From Chamaecyparis obtusa (lineage: Eukaryota > Streptophyta > Pinopsida > Cupressales > Cupressaceae), in contig BSBK01002933.1 in NCBI GenBank assembly GCA_027943335.1, positions 1,297,001-1,361,000 on the forward strand: a stretch of 64,000 nucleotides of DNA, written 5' to 3'. The position numbers and the translations under genes were made by a program. The notes beneath the pieces are model-generated. The model was not told where the DNA came from, ran no database searches, and saw nothing but the letters and a program-made list of their open reading frames with translations. This document shows positions 1-10,881 of this stretch, piece after piece (position 1 is the stretch's first letter; each line of letters opens with the position of its first letter).

Positions 1-574
1 AGTGTTGATTGTGGGGTAACATGCAAATAAAAAGATTGAATATTGCAATATTGAGTGCAATATGCATCCATATCTATTGAAATTCTATTATTCAATGCAC
101 ATTGTAATTCAATCAAACTTGTGTTGATCTCCACTTCTATACAATTTAATCATCAATACTATCCTTCAAACATTTAAGAGAGACTTCATAATGCTGAGGC
201 TTTGTTCTATAATAAGATCTTCATAAAAAAATATAAACAAAAAGTAACATACAAGAAACTTAAAAAGCTTAAATTCCTTCCAAATTAAGTATTGAAAGTG
301 GATTTCAAAGCAAGGAAAACAAATGTTCCATAAAGATTGGAGTGAGTAAAAGTTCCAAAACAACTTTTGAAGATTAAAAAATAAAAGAGACAAATATAAG
401 AAGATAGGTAATACAAAAGGACACGATTAGAGGATATTAAAATAGGAAACAAATCATCTTCTTGGTAATAAAAGGTCTAGGAACGCATAATGATTTATTA
501 CTATTATTATTCTATAATCTGATCAAATTTAATTTGTCAAGATAAACTGATTCTCCTCTTCATGATAAATTAAT
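1..574. repeat. 570-bp direct repeat, copy 1
   Basis: This AT-rich sequence is nearly identical to 3004-3578. Both copies begin at agtgttgattgtgggg and lose similarity just after the shared string ataaattaat. Candidate TG...CA ends fall at 3-562 and 3006-3566, so the pair could be LTRs. Homology runs past those points on both sides, and the left copy starts at the window edge, so a segmental duplication is equally possible. No coding signal is seen. Confidence 0.85.
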
Positions 575-741
575 TTTTTTAAAAAAATTTACATTGATAA
601 TAAAATTTTAATATCCATATATTCTAATTATTAAAACAAAAACAAACATGTTTGTAACAAAGGTAAAACTAAATCACAATAACATATAAAGATGGAAAGA
701 ACTTAGAGATAATATGTTTAAAAATATGTAAAACCATTAAT

Positions 742-2945
742 ATGTTTAAAAATATTATTTTTAAGATAAATGTTTAAAAATATTATTGTATTATATACAT
801 ATTTATTATATTATATTAATTAAATAGTCAAAGAATTTGTCTTGACTAGTCATGAAAAACATCACACACTCCCTTGTCTCAAACACTAACAATCTAAATG
901 ATATGATCATGAAAGTTCATCATCAAATTGATCTTCACACTTCTCTTCAACACTTTCTCTTTCATGTGATTTAACATTTCATCTACACTTCAATGTTGAA
1001 CATGGAAATGATCTTCTATATATATCAACTTTACCAACAAAACCCTCAATTAGGTTGGCCAAAATAGAAGAAACATAATTAAGATCATGTCATCTACAAA
1101 ATACATATGTGGTGATTGCAGTATGATTTAAGAGATAAAGGGGACCCAAATGAATCATAATGCATCTCCCTAAGTAGCTCTAAATGGTTTGCAAGAAATA
1201 ATGCATCCTCCAAATTTGGCATCAACTATAACCTATAGAAAAATATGTAGTACATAACTTGTCAACCCAAGAACATAATAAGTGTGGATCTTTGCATAAC
1301 ATGGTAAGACCCAAATAATACCTTATCTCAACTTCCAACACAAGTTTGGACCAAAAGATTATGATCCAAGCAAGAAAACTAGTTGATTCAACCAAAGACC
1401 AACACAAACAACAATGTTAAGAAAAAAACATCAAAACTCTTCTTGTGGATAAAACCAACAACTAAAAAACTAAACTAAAACACTGCACAAACATTTTGAA
1501 CATGTCTTCCAAACCAAAAAACTATAAACAACATTGCATAACATTCTCAAGACCAATCCTAACAGATAACCACACTATTAGCAAAATTCAACTACCAACC
1601 ATACTAACTAAAATGTCGAGGACTTGGAAAACATAATAGTACAATATCCATAGAACATAAATCTTATATCCAAAACTACAAGTAATCATTACCAACTGTG
1701 GAGGAATGCAATGTGTTCTCCCATATAGATTTCAAATACTCTTTTCTGCATATTCCATCTTCTAATACTATAACATTTAAAAAACAACACACTCACTCAA
1801 GAACAACACCAGAGATCATAAGAACATTTGAACACATGTTTTTGAACCACTACTCACATCAGGTTGACATCATTGAAAACACTAATATTGCTAACAATAT
1901 CCTCCTTTGTCATTGATGGAAACACCATAAAAATGATTGTCTCCAATAGTGCGAAATACAACACTCTCTCTACAAGTCTCTCTCTAATATATGCTTTTCT
2001 CCCCCTATCAGGGATAAATCTCCCCCATTGACATCAAGGACAAATGACACAAATCTTAGACATATCTCCCATTTTAGGGTACATGCCTTACAACTCTCCC
2101 TCTTAAGTGTGTCTCTCTCCTCCTTTCAAACTTTTTCCAAAAAAAATTACAACTAGGAAACAACATTTATTTCTTTCTTCCCCTGAGAGAAACGACAACA
2201 TCAATCTATGAGATAAAAGGTAGAATTTAAATTTGCCATTAGAAAGATGCACTACTTTATATGCATTTAATTAGGATGGGTAATAACTCCTAACTTTGGC
2301 TGAGATATTCAAAAGTATCTTTTGATAGCACTTTAGTAAAAACATCTGCAATTTGATCATTTGTACACACATTTTCTAATCTAACCTCTTTCTCTACAAC
2401 CTTCTCTCTTAACTGATATTAGATAGAAATGTGCTTGTTTCTTGAATGCATCACCAAATTCTTTGAAATGTTAATTGCACTTGTATAATCACACATAATC
2501 ATAATATGATCATCATACATCGCCTTGATATCTCTTAGACCTCACTTCATCCATATCACCCAAATTCGACCATATGCTATCACTATATACTTAGCTTCTA
2601 TTGTACATAATCTTATTTCATACTTAATCAAGAGACCAAACTGTTTCCCAAGAAAAATTATCCCCCTCTTATACTCCTATCATCAATATATCCTCCTAGC
2701 AAATAACCACCTTTGAGTATGGGATTACACATGATAAAATCAAATTTAGACCTAAATTCCTTTGAAAAGCCTCATTGGTTCGGTGCAATGGCAACTTTAT
2801 CGACAATTCTATTGTAAACTTTCTTCTAAGCAACATACGTAAGAGCTGGTTTTAAATAGTGTAACCACGTCCCAAAAGTGATAAATTAAGGGTCTTCACT
2901 CCATTCGTTCTATGTATTATTATTATTTGACAATGTTGCACTCTA
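742..2945 (-). mobile_element. Degenerate Copia-derived element, copy 1
   Basis: The first 170 bases (742-912) recur at 10197-10373, and the last 640 bases (2299-2940) recur at 32046-32683, in the same order and strand. This defines a repeat family of about 2.2 kb. It holds the 3' end of a Copia pol on the minus strand. A purine tract (minus strand, 1901-1910, acaaaggagg) sits next to a possible LTR edge at about 1896. No gag, integrase or catalytic RT is present. The 742-912 copy is AT-rich and may be LTR. It is an old non-functional fragment. Confidence 0.6.
2281..2720 (-). pseudogene. Copia RNase H C-terminal fragment
   Basis: Minus-strand translation gives the typical end of a Ty1/copia polyprotein. 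An EAKY motif (standing for AEAEY) is followed by INISKNLVMHSRNKHISI, then DQIADVFTK (the family's ADIFTK signature, plus 2332-2358) and a short tail ending at a stop. At least two in-frame stops interrupt it. The usual RT motifs ([14 protein letters not shown]) are absent upstream, so this is the tail only. The same fragment with different mutations occurs at 32.05-32.68 kb. Confidence 0.8.
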
Positions 2946-3003
2946 TTGACAGGACCATTGCCTCTACATAATACCAATGCCCTTGCTTTACATCAATGAT
3001 CAG

Positions 3004-3578
3004 AGTGTTGATTGTGGGGTAACATGTAAATAAAAGATTGAATATTACAATATTGATTGCAATATGCCTCCATATCTATTGAAATTCTATTATTCAATGC
3101 ACATTGTAATTCAATCAAACTTGTGTTGATCTCCACTTCTATACATTTTAATCATCAATACTATCCTTCGAACATTTAAGAGAGACTTCACAACAATGAG
3201 GCTTTGTTGTATAATAAGATCTTCATAAAAAATATAAACAAAAATTAACATACAAGAAACTTAAAAAGCTTAAATTCCTTCCAAATTAAGTATTGAAAGT
3301 GGATTTCAAAGCAAGTACAACAAATGTTCTATAAAGATTGATTGAAGTGAATAAAAGTTCGAAAACAACTTTTGAAAATTAAAAAATAAAGGAAACAAAT
3401 ATAAGAAAACAGACAATACAAAAGGGCAAGATTAGAGAATATTAAAATAGAAAACAAATCGTCTTCTTTACAATAAAAGATCTAAGAACGCAAAATGAGT
3501 TTTTTTATTATCATTCAATACTTTCGTCAAATTTAATTTGTCAAGATAAACTGATTCTCCTCTTCATCATAAATTAAT
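3004..3578. repeat. 570-bp direct repeat, copy 2
   Basis: Second copy of the sequence at 1-574, differing by scattered substitutions and small indels. Its right edge overlaps the last codons of the gulonolactone oxidase-like ORF, which stops at 3567. The copy may therefore be that gene's 3' flank, duplicated once at the window start, or an LTR that landed at its end. Confidence 0.85.
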
Positions 3579-4214
3579 GAAGAGAATGTCAGAAATGGAG
3601 GTGAAGAACAAGTTATTTAGTTCCCTCTTCTTGCAAACGCGAGCATTTGTCCAAATTCGGCCTGGTTTGCAGAGGTAACCCTTATCAGGCGCACAGTGAA
3701 TATCCTCTCTACATTTGCAGAGCTTCTCCAAAGCACACCCATTCTTCAATATCTCTGCTTTTTTACCCCGGATTCCTAACAGGGCATCCGTCCAGTCATT
3801 GGAGAATACTCCATGTGGGTCAAGCCTGTTTTTAACCTCCAAGAATTTGGGAAAGTTCACGGTCTTTTTAGCCAATCCCTCGAACAAATGACCGCCTGAT
3901 TTCCCCCATTGCAGATTCCCTCCATATTTCTCAATCAGCAATTGCTCAATTTCCTGAATGATGTCCATGTTGAATTTCGGAACATAAGCCTTCCTGTGCC
4001 GGTAATATGCAACCTCAAATGTCACCATGTCTTCTGGAGGGCCCAGATAAGCTTCAGATTTCTTGATTGTACGCATGACGATGCCGGAACCTTCGAATGA
4101 GAGCCTCGATTTTAGTACTCGCCGATCCCACCCACAAATGGACTGGTTTTTGTCTGTGATTGTGGAGGTCGTACAGGACGACTGATTGTCTTCTTTTGAT
4201 AGTAATCTTGGCAT
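3567..4214 (-). pseudogene. L-gulonolactone oxidase-like C-terminal fragment
   Basis: The 215-residue ORF matches the C-terminal third of plant L-gulonolactone oxidase-like flavoproteins, which oxidise L-gulono-1,4-lactone towards ascorbate. Visible hallmarks are YGGNLQWGK (residues 97-105), LDPHGVFSNDWTD (131-143) and the Cys-rich tail of the plant family (159-182, GCALEKLC...HCAPDKGYLC), then ARVC. The N-terminal FAD-binding domain and most of the middle are missing. Residues 28-42 (CGWDRRV then LSFEG) look like an internal deletion: the family has about 40 residues between the CxWxPR-like motif and the G-x-MR segment. The start Met is simply the first in frame. GC content is well above the surroundings, as expected for coding sequence. 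It could instead be a last exon whose upstream exons have decayed, but I see no matching exons between 4.2 and 6 kb. Confidence 0.75.
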
Positions 4215-5830
4215 CCACCGGAGGCTTGCATCAGGTGATTGAATCCCACAACTATGTCATTGAAAAATGCCTCCCAAATAAAAAAACAAAATAAGGTGAC
4301 TATTTTTTGACCCTTGAATACAAAGTGAACTTCATTGCATTCATTCTAACTATCAAGAAGCCAAAATAATAGTTATAAGCACTTAAGTCACATAAGAAAA
4401 CAACAACAAAAAGTTGTCAACATTTGATGTATTGTTTAGAAGCTTATGATGTGTCATGAAGACTTCATTGATGGGGCAATACCTATCACATGCATTTATA
4501 TTAAGAGCATTTATACACGAATATGGGTGTGTGGGATAGTGGGTGGGTATTGGAGGTGGGTGACAAAAAGGAGTTTGGGAAAAAATAGAGATATTTTTTA
4601 GTATGCCATATTCAAGATTAATATCTCAAAAATAGGAGTAATATACTTTTTTTATATTAAAATAAAAATATTCAATATTAATATTTTAAAATTTTTTATT
4701 GATGTATTTAAGATATCTATATTATTTTAAATTTCAGAAAGTTTTAATTGTTCACATGTGATTTTTGATAATTATATGGATTATATGATTTTTTTTGTAT
4801 GAGATAAATTTCTATTTTTTTTAAAGGTTTGAAAGAGCACAAAAAAAATCTTATGAGAAAATTATGTGAGTGAAAAGTTAAAATTATGTATGTGGAGAAA
4901 GGATCCAACAAATGAATAAATTCTCAATGGGTATTTTTTAATAATTCTACTATTTTTTTTAATGTTAAGCATATTATTCATTATATTGAAACTTAAAAAT
5001 AGAAACAAAGTATTCACTAAAAAAAATTCACATGGTGACTCATGAGACAATTGATAATACATGTCTTGATCCACATTTTTTTTGTTCTAGCCTTTCTAGT
5101 GGCACTTTTGAACAACTCAATGAAAATGTAGTTGATGTGGCTACATTGTTGTCTAGAACTCCAAACAATAGCTTTCATATTTTGACTTGCATGTAAAGGT
5201 TACGTTGAAATTTTACAAAATATCAATGTATTATTGAAAGACTTCAGATGTCCAAAGTTAAGAAGAGCAACTTTGAATCCTTTCTCTTATAAGAGCAAGT
5301 CCACCCCCTTTTGAACATGGCCAAATAATTCATATAAAGACAAAATTCAAATGAACATGAATATGCTTATTGTTTGATGTACTTTTGGATCACACTAATT
5401 TAGCTTCAAATAAATAAGTAAATGATCTCAAAGAAAAAAATGAAAAATTTAAAAATATATTTTTCCTACACATCAAACATCATATAGATAAAATAACAAT
5501 ACATCCTAAAATGATTTATATAACAACATTTTTGTTAATTATATAGACAACTTAAAAATATCTTATCTTATTTAGAAAAAAAAATTGAAAAACAAAAAAA
5601 GCTTTTGATCAAAATCTACAATAAAACACAAACTTTTTAAAAAAAAATCCGAATTACAAAACACAATTTGGGTAAATTAAAAAATAACAATAATTTAAAA
5701 TAAAGTTTAAGTGCACAAATCCTTTTTTAGACAATATCTCACTTCTTTATCAATTCCTAAATTCTTTTAATTCCATACTATTTTAATATTGTAAACGTTA
5801 TACAAGTCCGCTAAATAAATTCCTTTGTAA
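4215..5830. other. AT-rich intergenic spacer
   Basis: Long A and T runs. No ORF resembles a protein I know, and no repeat structure is evident. No upstream exon of the gulonolactone oxidase-like fragment is recognised here. Confidence 0.6.
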
Positions 5831-7551
5831 TCCATATAATTGAAAGCGTGCACAACTGGTAGAAAAGTCCGTGAGCTAGGGAGTCAATACAGGGTCGAGA
5901 AATATAGAGGTGAAAAAAGGGAAACTGAAATTTAGAGGCGAAAACGACAGGTAACCAAGTTTACAGATTTATGTGCATGTAAATAGTGTCTTCTAGTGGT
6001 TAGTTTTTTTTGGGTACTTGTTTGTTTTTGTTAGTCCCTGCGTATATATAGGTAGGGAACTAATGTTTTCATTTGGTTATATCTAATTAGTTTTCATAAT
6101 AGAAGTTAATGAAATTTCAAAGTTTAGAAAAAATATATTTGAACTATTTTATTTTTAAATTAATTTCTAGCCATTAATTCCTTTTTTTTTATTAGCTGTC
6201 CCTAATTTTGTCAAGGGTTTTATTATTTTTTCAATTCAAAAAATAACAAAAAGAATATTTGGAAGTTTCCACAGTTCCTCCTTTCTGGAAAGCTCATTAG
6301 GTCAAGCTCGAAAACCTAGATTCGCAACCCCTATGCCGCAATCTTCTACAACACCATCAATTTGTACGAAAGCTTATCTCCCTCCATTTCAAAACCCTTT
6401 GATTCCACGATTCACCAATTTGAATGGACTGTTCTCAAAACCTGCAACAATATCGAATATTGATTTCCTTAAACTTTCTCTGAATAATGAAAAGACAAAT
6501 GAAATTAACTGAAAATTCTTAACAAAGAGAAAGGGGCAAAAACAGAACTCATTAACTTTAGTCCAGATGTTATGATCAAGTGTAGATCACTTACCAATTT
6601 GTTGATCACAGAGAAATAGTTGTAGTAAACAATCAGATTGAAATGACTACTATCCAATCAGAAATGAAAGCAAAAATCTTATGCTCAGAATGAATGGAGA
6701 TGAAGGATTTAAATGGAGGCCAGCCATGGCTTCACATGTTGTAGGTGGAAGAACCCAAGTTTCTTTGGTGCCTTCTCGATCTGTCTTTTTCATTTCTCAA
6801 TAAAAAAAATTACTGACGTGGCAGCATTGTGGACCTGGTCATTGAAATTTTTTCCAGCAATATGGTGTAAAGGAAAGGTGATTTGGAGAGTGCTTTCTTT
6901 GCAATATAATTTTGTAACAAAAATTTTTTTCTCATGATTTTTTTTTTTAAATAGAGAGTGTTTTGATATGAGTATATTGATTATTGATGTAATTTTATTT
7001 AAAATTGTTTATTTTGTTTTGTGTTATTAATTAATTTTTCACATGTTTTTATGTATTTATTTTTAATTTGTTTATATATTTATGCATTCTTATCTTTTAA
7101 ATATTTATGTTGACATTTATATTCATACACATTATTTTTTATGCTTTACTCTTCTATTATGTTTAGAGACTAGCTCGTTGTCATGAGGTCATCCTTAATA
7201 TTTATGAAGCTCTCTTATCATCTCGATGATGGATAAAGGAGTGTGATCTCAAACATTGATGCAATCTAAATTTAATATAGTAAATCCAGAAGCTAAGCAT
7301 AATCCTCATACTTGTAAACGCTTCCCACTCAAGCTCAGATTTCTACATTTATCTAAAACCATATGGTATTCATATACCTTGTATACACATTCCTATACAC
7401 TTATTCTTGTATCTTATAAATGTATCCACACTCATTTCCATTAACATGTTATCCATAGAGATCTAGCCCCCTTTTATATCTTGTACCAAGTTCATGGTTG
7501 TTATAAGGAATCTAATTGAAAGACAAAACACAATAGATTTTTAAGTCCCTA
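5831..7551. other. Spacer with a weak promoter-like signal and a 59-codon ORF
   Basis: A TATATATA box lies at 6043-6050 on the plus strand. About 280 bases downstream, a plus-strand ORF at 6333-6512 codes 59 residues beginning MPQSSTTPSICTKAYLPPF, rich in Ser, Thr and Pro and poor in acidic residues, as in transit peptides. No splice donor or following exon is convincing, so this is only a candidate first exon or chance. The remainder (6.5-7.5 kb) is AT-rich with no recognised content. Confidence 0.25.
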
Positions 7552-7650
7552 CCTATAATATTATTAGTCCCTATTTTTATGTAGTAAATTATAGTATTAT
7601 TAGTCCATGTTTTTATGTAGTAAATTATAGTATTATTAGTCCCCGCCTTA
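7552..7650. repeat. 36-bp tandem repeat, about 2.5 copies
   Basis: The string tattagtcc recurs at 7562, 7598 and 7634, an exact 36-base period. The unit has the form tattagtccctatttttatgtagtaaattatag (abridged here: tattagtccctatttttatg at its start). A related TTAGTCCCTG string occurs at 6031 and 34138. Confidence 0.8.
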
Positions 7651-8981
7651 TACATATTGTTAGATACTAAAAGATAAAAGATATTATTATACCTGAATGA
7701 TGGTAAAATGGAATCACCACCATTCAAATGTAGAGGGGGAAATATAAGATCTATTCTCAAAACCCAAATTCCCCAAGGAAGAGATCCGATTTGATCAACC
7801 TAGAGGTTAATACACAATCGAATCAATTTGTGGATGAATATGGAAGAGAGAAAGTAAATCTAATATTTCCCTTGTGGATGGATATTATGTTTGGAATATA
7901 GAATAATTGAAATACAAGTACTAACCTCAAATTAGGGCAGATCTGGAAAATGTTGAATTCTAATGTCTGTGTACACTTTTGAGAAAATCTGAAACCTATC
8001 CTAGACTGGAAATGCTGAGACAGAGAAAACCCATAAATCTTTCCTCAAGATGGCTCAGCTCGAGTTTGACCCTCATAAAAGGTCAAATACCACATTCTTT
8101 ATTTGAAGTCTGATTTGAATTCTATTCGCAGATCCTGGAAGTTTGCCGAAAAGGGTATCCAAATTCACTCTTAGATCTGAATTTCTGCACTTGTACCTAC
8201 AAGAAAAGAAGGATGTTTGTTTTTTGTTTGGGGGGGTTTGCCTTGGTCAAACCCCGGTTTGGAATCAACCTTAATATTGAAATTGAAATGGAGAATGCTA
8301 GCAAGTAGTAGAAAAGGATCTAATAATGAAGCTATGCAATTCAATAGATATGCAATTGTATTTGAAATGTAAACAAGTATATTGATATGAAAGCTTGAAC
8401 ACAACAATAAATGTAAATCAAACCTCCATGGTTGTATGCTTGGAATCCACCTTGAGAGAAGAATGAAATGGATCTTGAAGATGAACAAAGGATCTTGAAG
8501 GAAGATCACACCATCATGATGGCTAGATCTAGGGTTTGAATTATAAATCTTGAATGCTTGAACCAAATCCCTTCAATGGCTTGAATGCTTGAATCCTTAA
8601 TCTTCAATGAAGAATTTGGATGGAGAAGAAGACTTGAATGCTTGAATGGATGCTTACTTGATCACCTTGAGAGCTTGAGAGCTTGCACATGAAAACTTGA
8701 GATGAGATATGAAAACTTGATGTGAAAATGAGAGAGGAAGGCCTCCTTTTATAGTGATCTAGGGCACATTCCTCTAGATGGGCCACCTTGGAGAATTAAA
8801 TCCCAATTAGGTCCTCACATTTAGAAAATATACCTAGATTAAATGAAATTAAAGGATTTACCATCCCAAAACCCGAAATGGCCGACCTGGAGGTGGGAAA
8901 ATAAATCTCCCGAAAGCTTGAAGCCCGAAAATTCTAGAAATTGGAATTTTGGAGGAAGGGGTCAAAGTCAAGGTTGGATCT
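7651..8981 (-). other. Probable LTR or retroelement leader, minus strand
   Basis: Between 8.2 and 8.8 kb are many short repeats of gcttgaatg and gagagcttga. A strong minus-strand TATA box lies at 8747-8753 and a 27-bp repeat array lies upstream of it, which is the layout of an LTR promoter. I could not find a partner LTR, PBS or polypurine tract, so this may be a solo LTR or unrelated repetitive DNA. The short ORFs here show no known domain. Confidence 0.3.
8741..8758 (-). promoter_or_regulatory. TATA box, minus strand
   Basis: The minus strand reads gatcactataaaaggaggcc, a near-perfect plant TATA box (CTATAAAAGG) with a G/C-rich follow-on, in otherwise AT-rich DNA. Transcription would run toward lower coordinates into the gcttgaatg-rich leader. 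Confidence 0.5.
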
Positions 8982-9081
8982 GACCTAGTCAGGGTCGAGC
9001 TCAACCTTGACCTAGTCAGGTTCGAGCTCAACCCTAACCTAGTCAGGTTCTAACTCGACCCTCACCCTGGTCCCAGGTTGA
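8982..9081. repeat. 27-bp tandem repeat, 3 to 4 copies
   Basis: acctagtcagg starts at 8983, 9010 and 9037, an exact 27-base spacing. Each unit ends cgagctcaacc or a close variant, and a degenerate fourth copy follows (ctggtcccaggttgactc). The array lies about 235 bases upstream of the minus-strand TATA box, so it could be promoter-proximal regulatory repeats. Confidence 0.8.
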
Positions 9082-10196
9082 CTCAGAACCAAGTTAGGAG
9101 GTCCCGGGGATGCCTAAAAACCTAGAACTGATGCCAGAATAGGATAGAATGTCAGTGATAGACATAAAATCCTATGATTATCATGATGAAGGCTAGGAGG
9201 ATCCATTTCTAAATCCTACCTAGAAATAGAGCTATGAAAGAGGGAAATTCAGGAGAATCCTTAAGATCCTAACCCTAATTTCACTTAGAATGAAGCAGAA
9301 AAGATCAATTCGAGGCATCCAATATGACCCCAAACCACTTACTCGGAGGGCTAAATGCTCTTAACATGGAAGTGCTTCCATTTTAAGATGATACAATACC
9401 TAAACATTTGAAGAAATTCTTAAGAGATAAATTATTTTTCTCTATCTATATTCATTTTTATAGCCATGAACTCTTCTCCCAAAATTCACTATATAACATA
9501 AAGTAATATACATGCCACATTTTCATCTCTTTTCCAAAAAAATATATTTTTTAGCAAAGACATTATATGTGATTCCCGCAAGCCTCACTATTGTACCAAA
9601 ATTTTCATAGTTAGCCTCCATTTGATTTCCCCTCATATGTATTTCACTAGCATGAACCATTCATTCAATTTCTACCTCTTGTGCTTAATTATTGGGACAT
9701 AACAAGCTTAATAAAAATATAAATTACTTCCCTCCATTCACACATCATTAAAAGCCAAAGGGCCTATTTATTCAACCACAACGTTTGGTTTAATAACATT
9801 TAACAAAAAATCAACATTTGATGCTTAGAGTTGTGTTATTTCCCTTTATGTTTTTCCCTATTCAACAACTATGATTTAACCAACAAACAAATCTATATTT
9901 CCATTTTGACAAAAGGCAAGGACTGAAGCTCCATAGAGCTCTTGTTTGTTATTGTTTTGTTCTTGATTTAGATCAAAGAATATTATTATTCATAATGATT
10001 TTGGAAGTTTGTAAATTGTTTGGTTTTGGTTTTGTCTTCTCGAAGAGTACATTTTGAAAGTAACTTATTTTATTTTATATATTTTGAATTGATTTTTATT
10101 TAATTTTGTATTAGTTCTATATTGTCTTCTTATAGTAATCAAGATATAGTATATTTATATGTAGAAAAATTTACATATAAATTTTTTTATGTTGTA
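9082..10196. other. Spacer with one half of a long-range inverted repeat
   Basis: Mostly AT-rich DNA without coding signal. Positions 9908-9953 (ggcaaggactgaagctcc core) match the reverse complement of 34121-34170 with few differences, 24 kb away. Confidence 0.5.
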
Positions 10197-10373
10197 GATG
10201 TTTAAAAATATTATTTTTAAGATAAATGTTTAAAAATATTATTGTATTATATACATATTTATTATATTATATTAATTAAATAGTCTAAGAATTTGTCTTG
10301 ATTAGTCATGAAAAAATTCATACACACTCCCTTATCTCAAACACTGACAATCTAAATGATATGATCAAGATAG
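10197..10373 (-). repeat. Second copy of the 742-912 sequence, cut off at the E1 border
   Basis: Nearly identical to 742-912, starting at tgtttaaaaatatt and ending at atgatcaaga. The match stops exactly where the 3' LTR of Copia element E1 begins (10374). This suggests E1 interrupted this copy; the other end of the same family reappears at 32046-32683 beyond E1. Confidence 0.75.
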
Positions 10374-10601
10374 TGAAAGATTTGAGAATACAAATCTGCA
10401 CAAACCACGAGTATCTGCGAACTGAAATAACCTGTTACAAGAGAAGAATGGAGACAATATGCAATAGCTCTCAAAAGTAAAATTGCATTAGAGAATTTAA
10501 AAAAGAGCAATTAGAAGATTCATCCTTAAATAGGAGAATGAGAAACCCTAAGTGAATCTTTAGAGAGGAATCAAAGATAAAAAGAATCTATTACTCTAAC
10601 A
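10374..10601 (-). repeat. 3' LTR of Copia element E1
   Basis: Read on the minus strand it begins TGTTAGAGTAATAGATTC directly after a purine tract (minus strand of 10602-10610, taagggggg) and ends CTTTCA at 10374, giving TG...CA ends and 228 bp. The left edge coincides with the end of the flanking repeat copy. No matching 5' LTR was found near 31 kb, so the left edge is inferred. Confidence 0.55.
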
Positions 10602-10881
10602 CCCCCCTTAAGATGAGCTTAGGGAAAAGCTGCAAACTAAAAGCTAAAGAAGCTAAAGAAAAACAAGATGAAAAGAAAATTTGGGTCCTGGCAACAAAGC
10701 CTGATTAGGTACCCAACCACAACCAAATCTTTGTAAAGTGGAGAAATAGAGAAAACCTCATGGGAAAAACTCTACTCCAAAAAGAGATGAAACAACATAC
10801 TAGAAAGAAACATGAAGGAAGGAAGGCCTCACTGAGACCCCCCAAGGACAACTTCCTTCACCCCAAGAATCAAGCGCAACT

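Noticed and set aside
1..3578. Clean LTR pair for the Copia fragment at 742-2945
   Set aside because: Homology extends past the TG...CA points on both sides, no PBS or PPT adjoins the repeats, and the RNase H fragment has its own purine tract and LTR-like edge near 1896.
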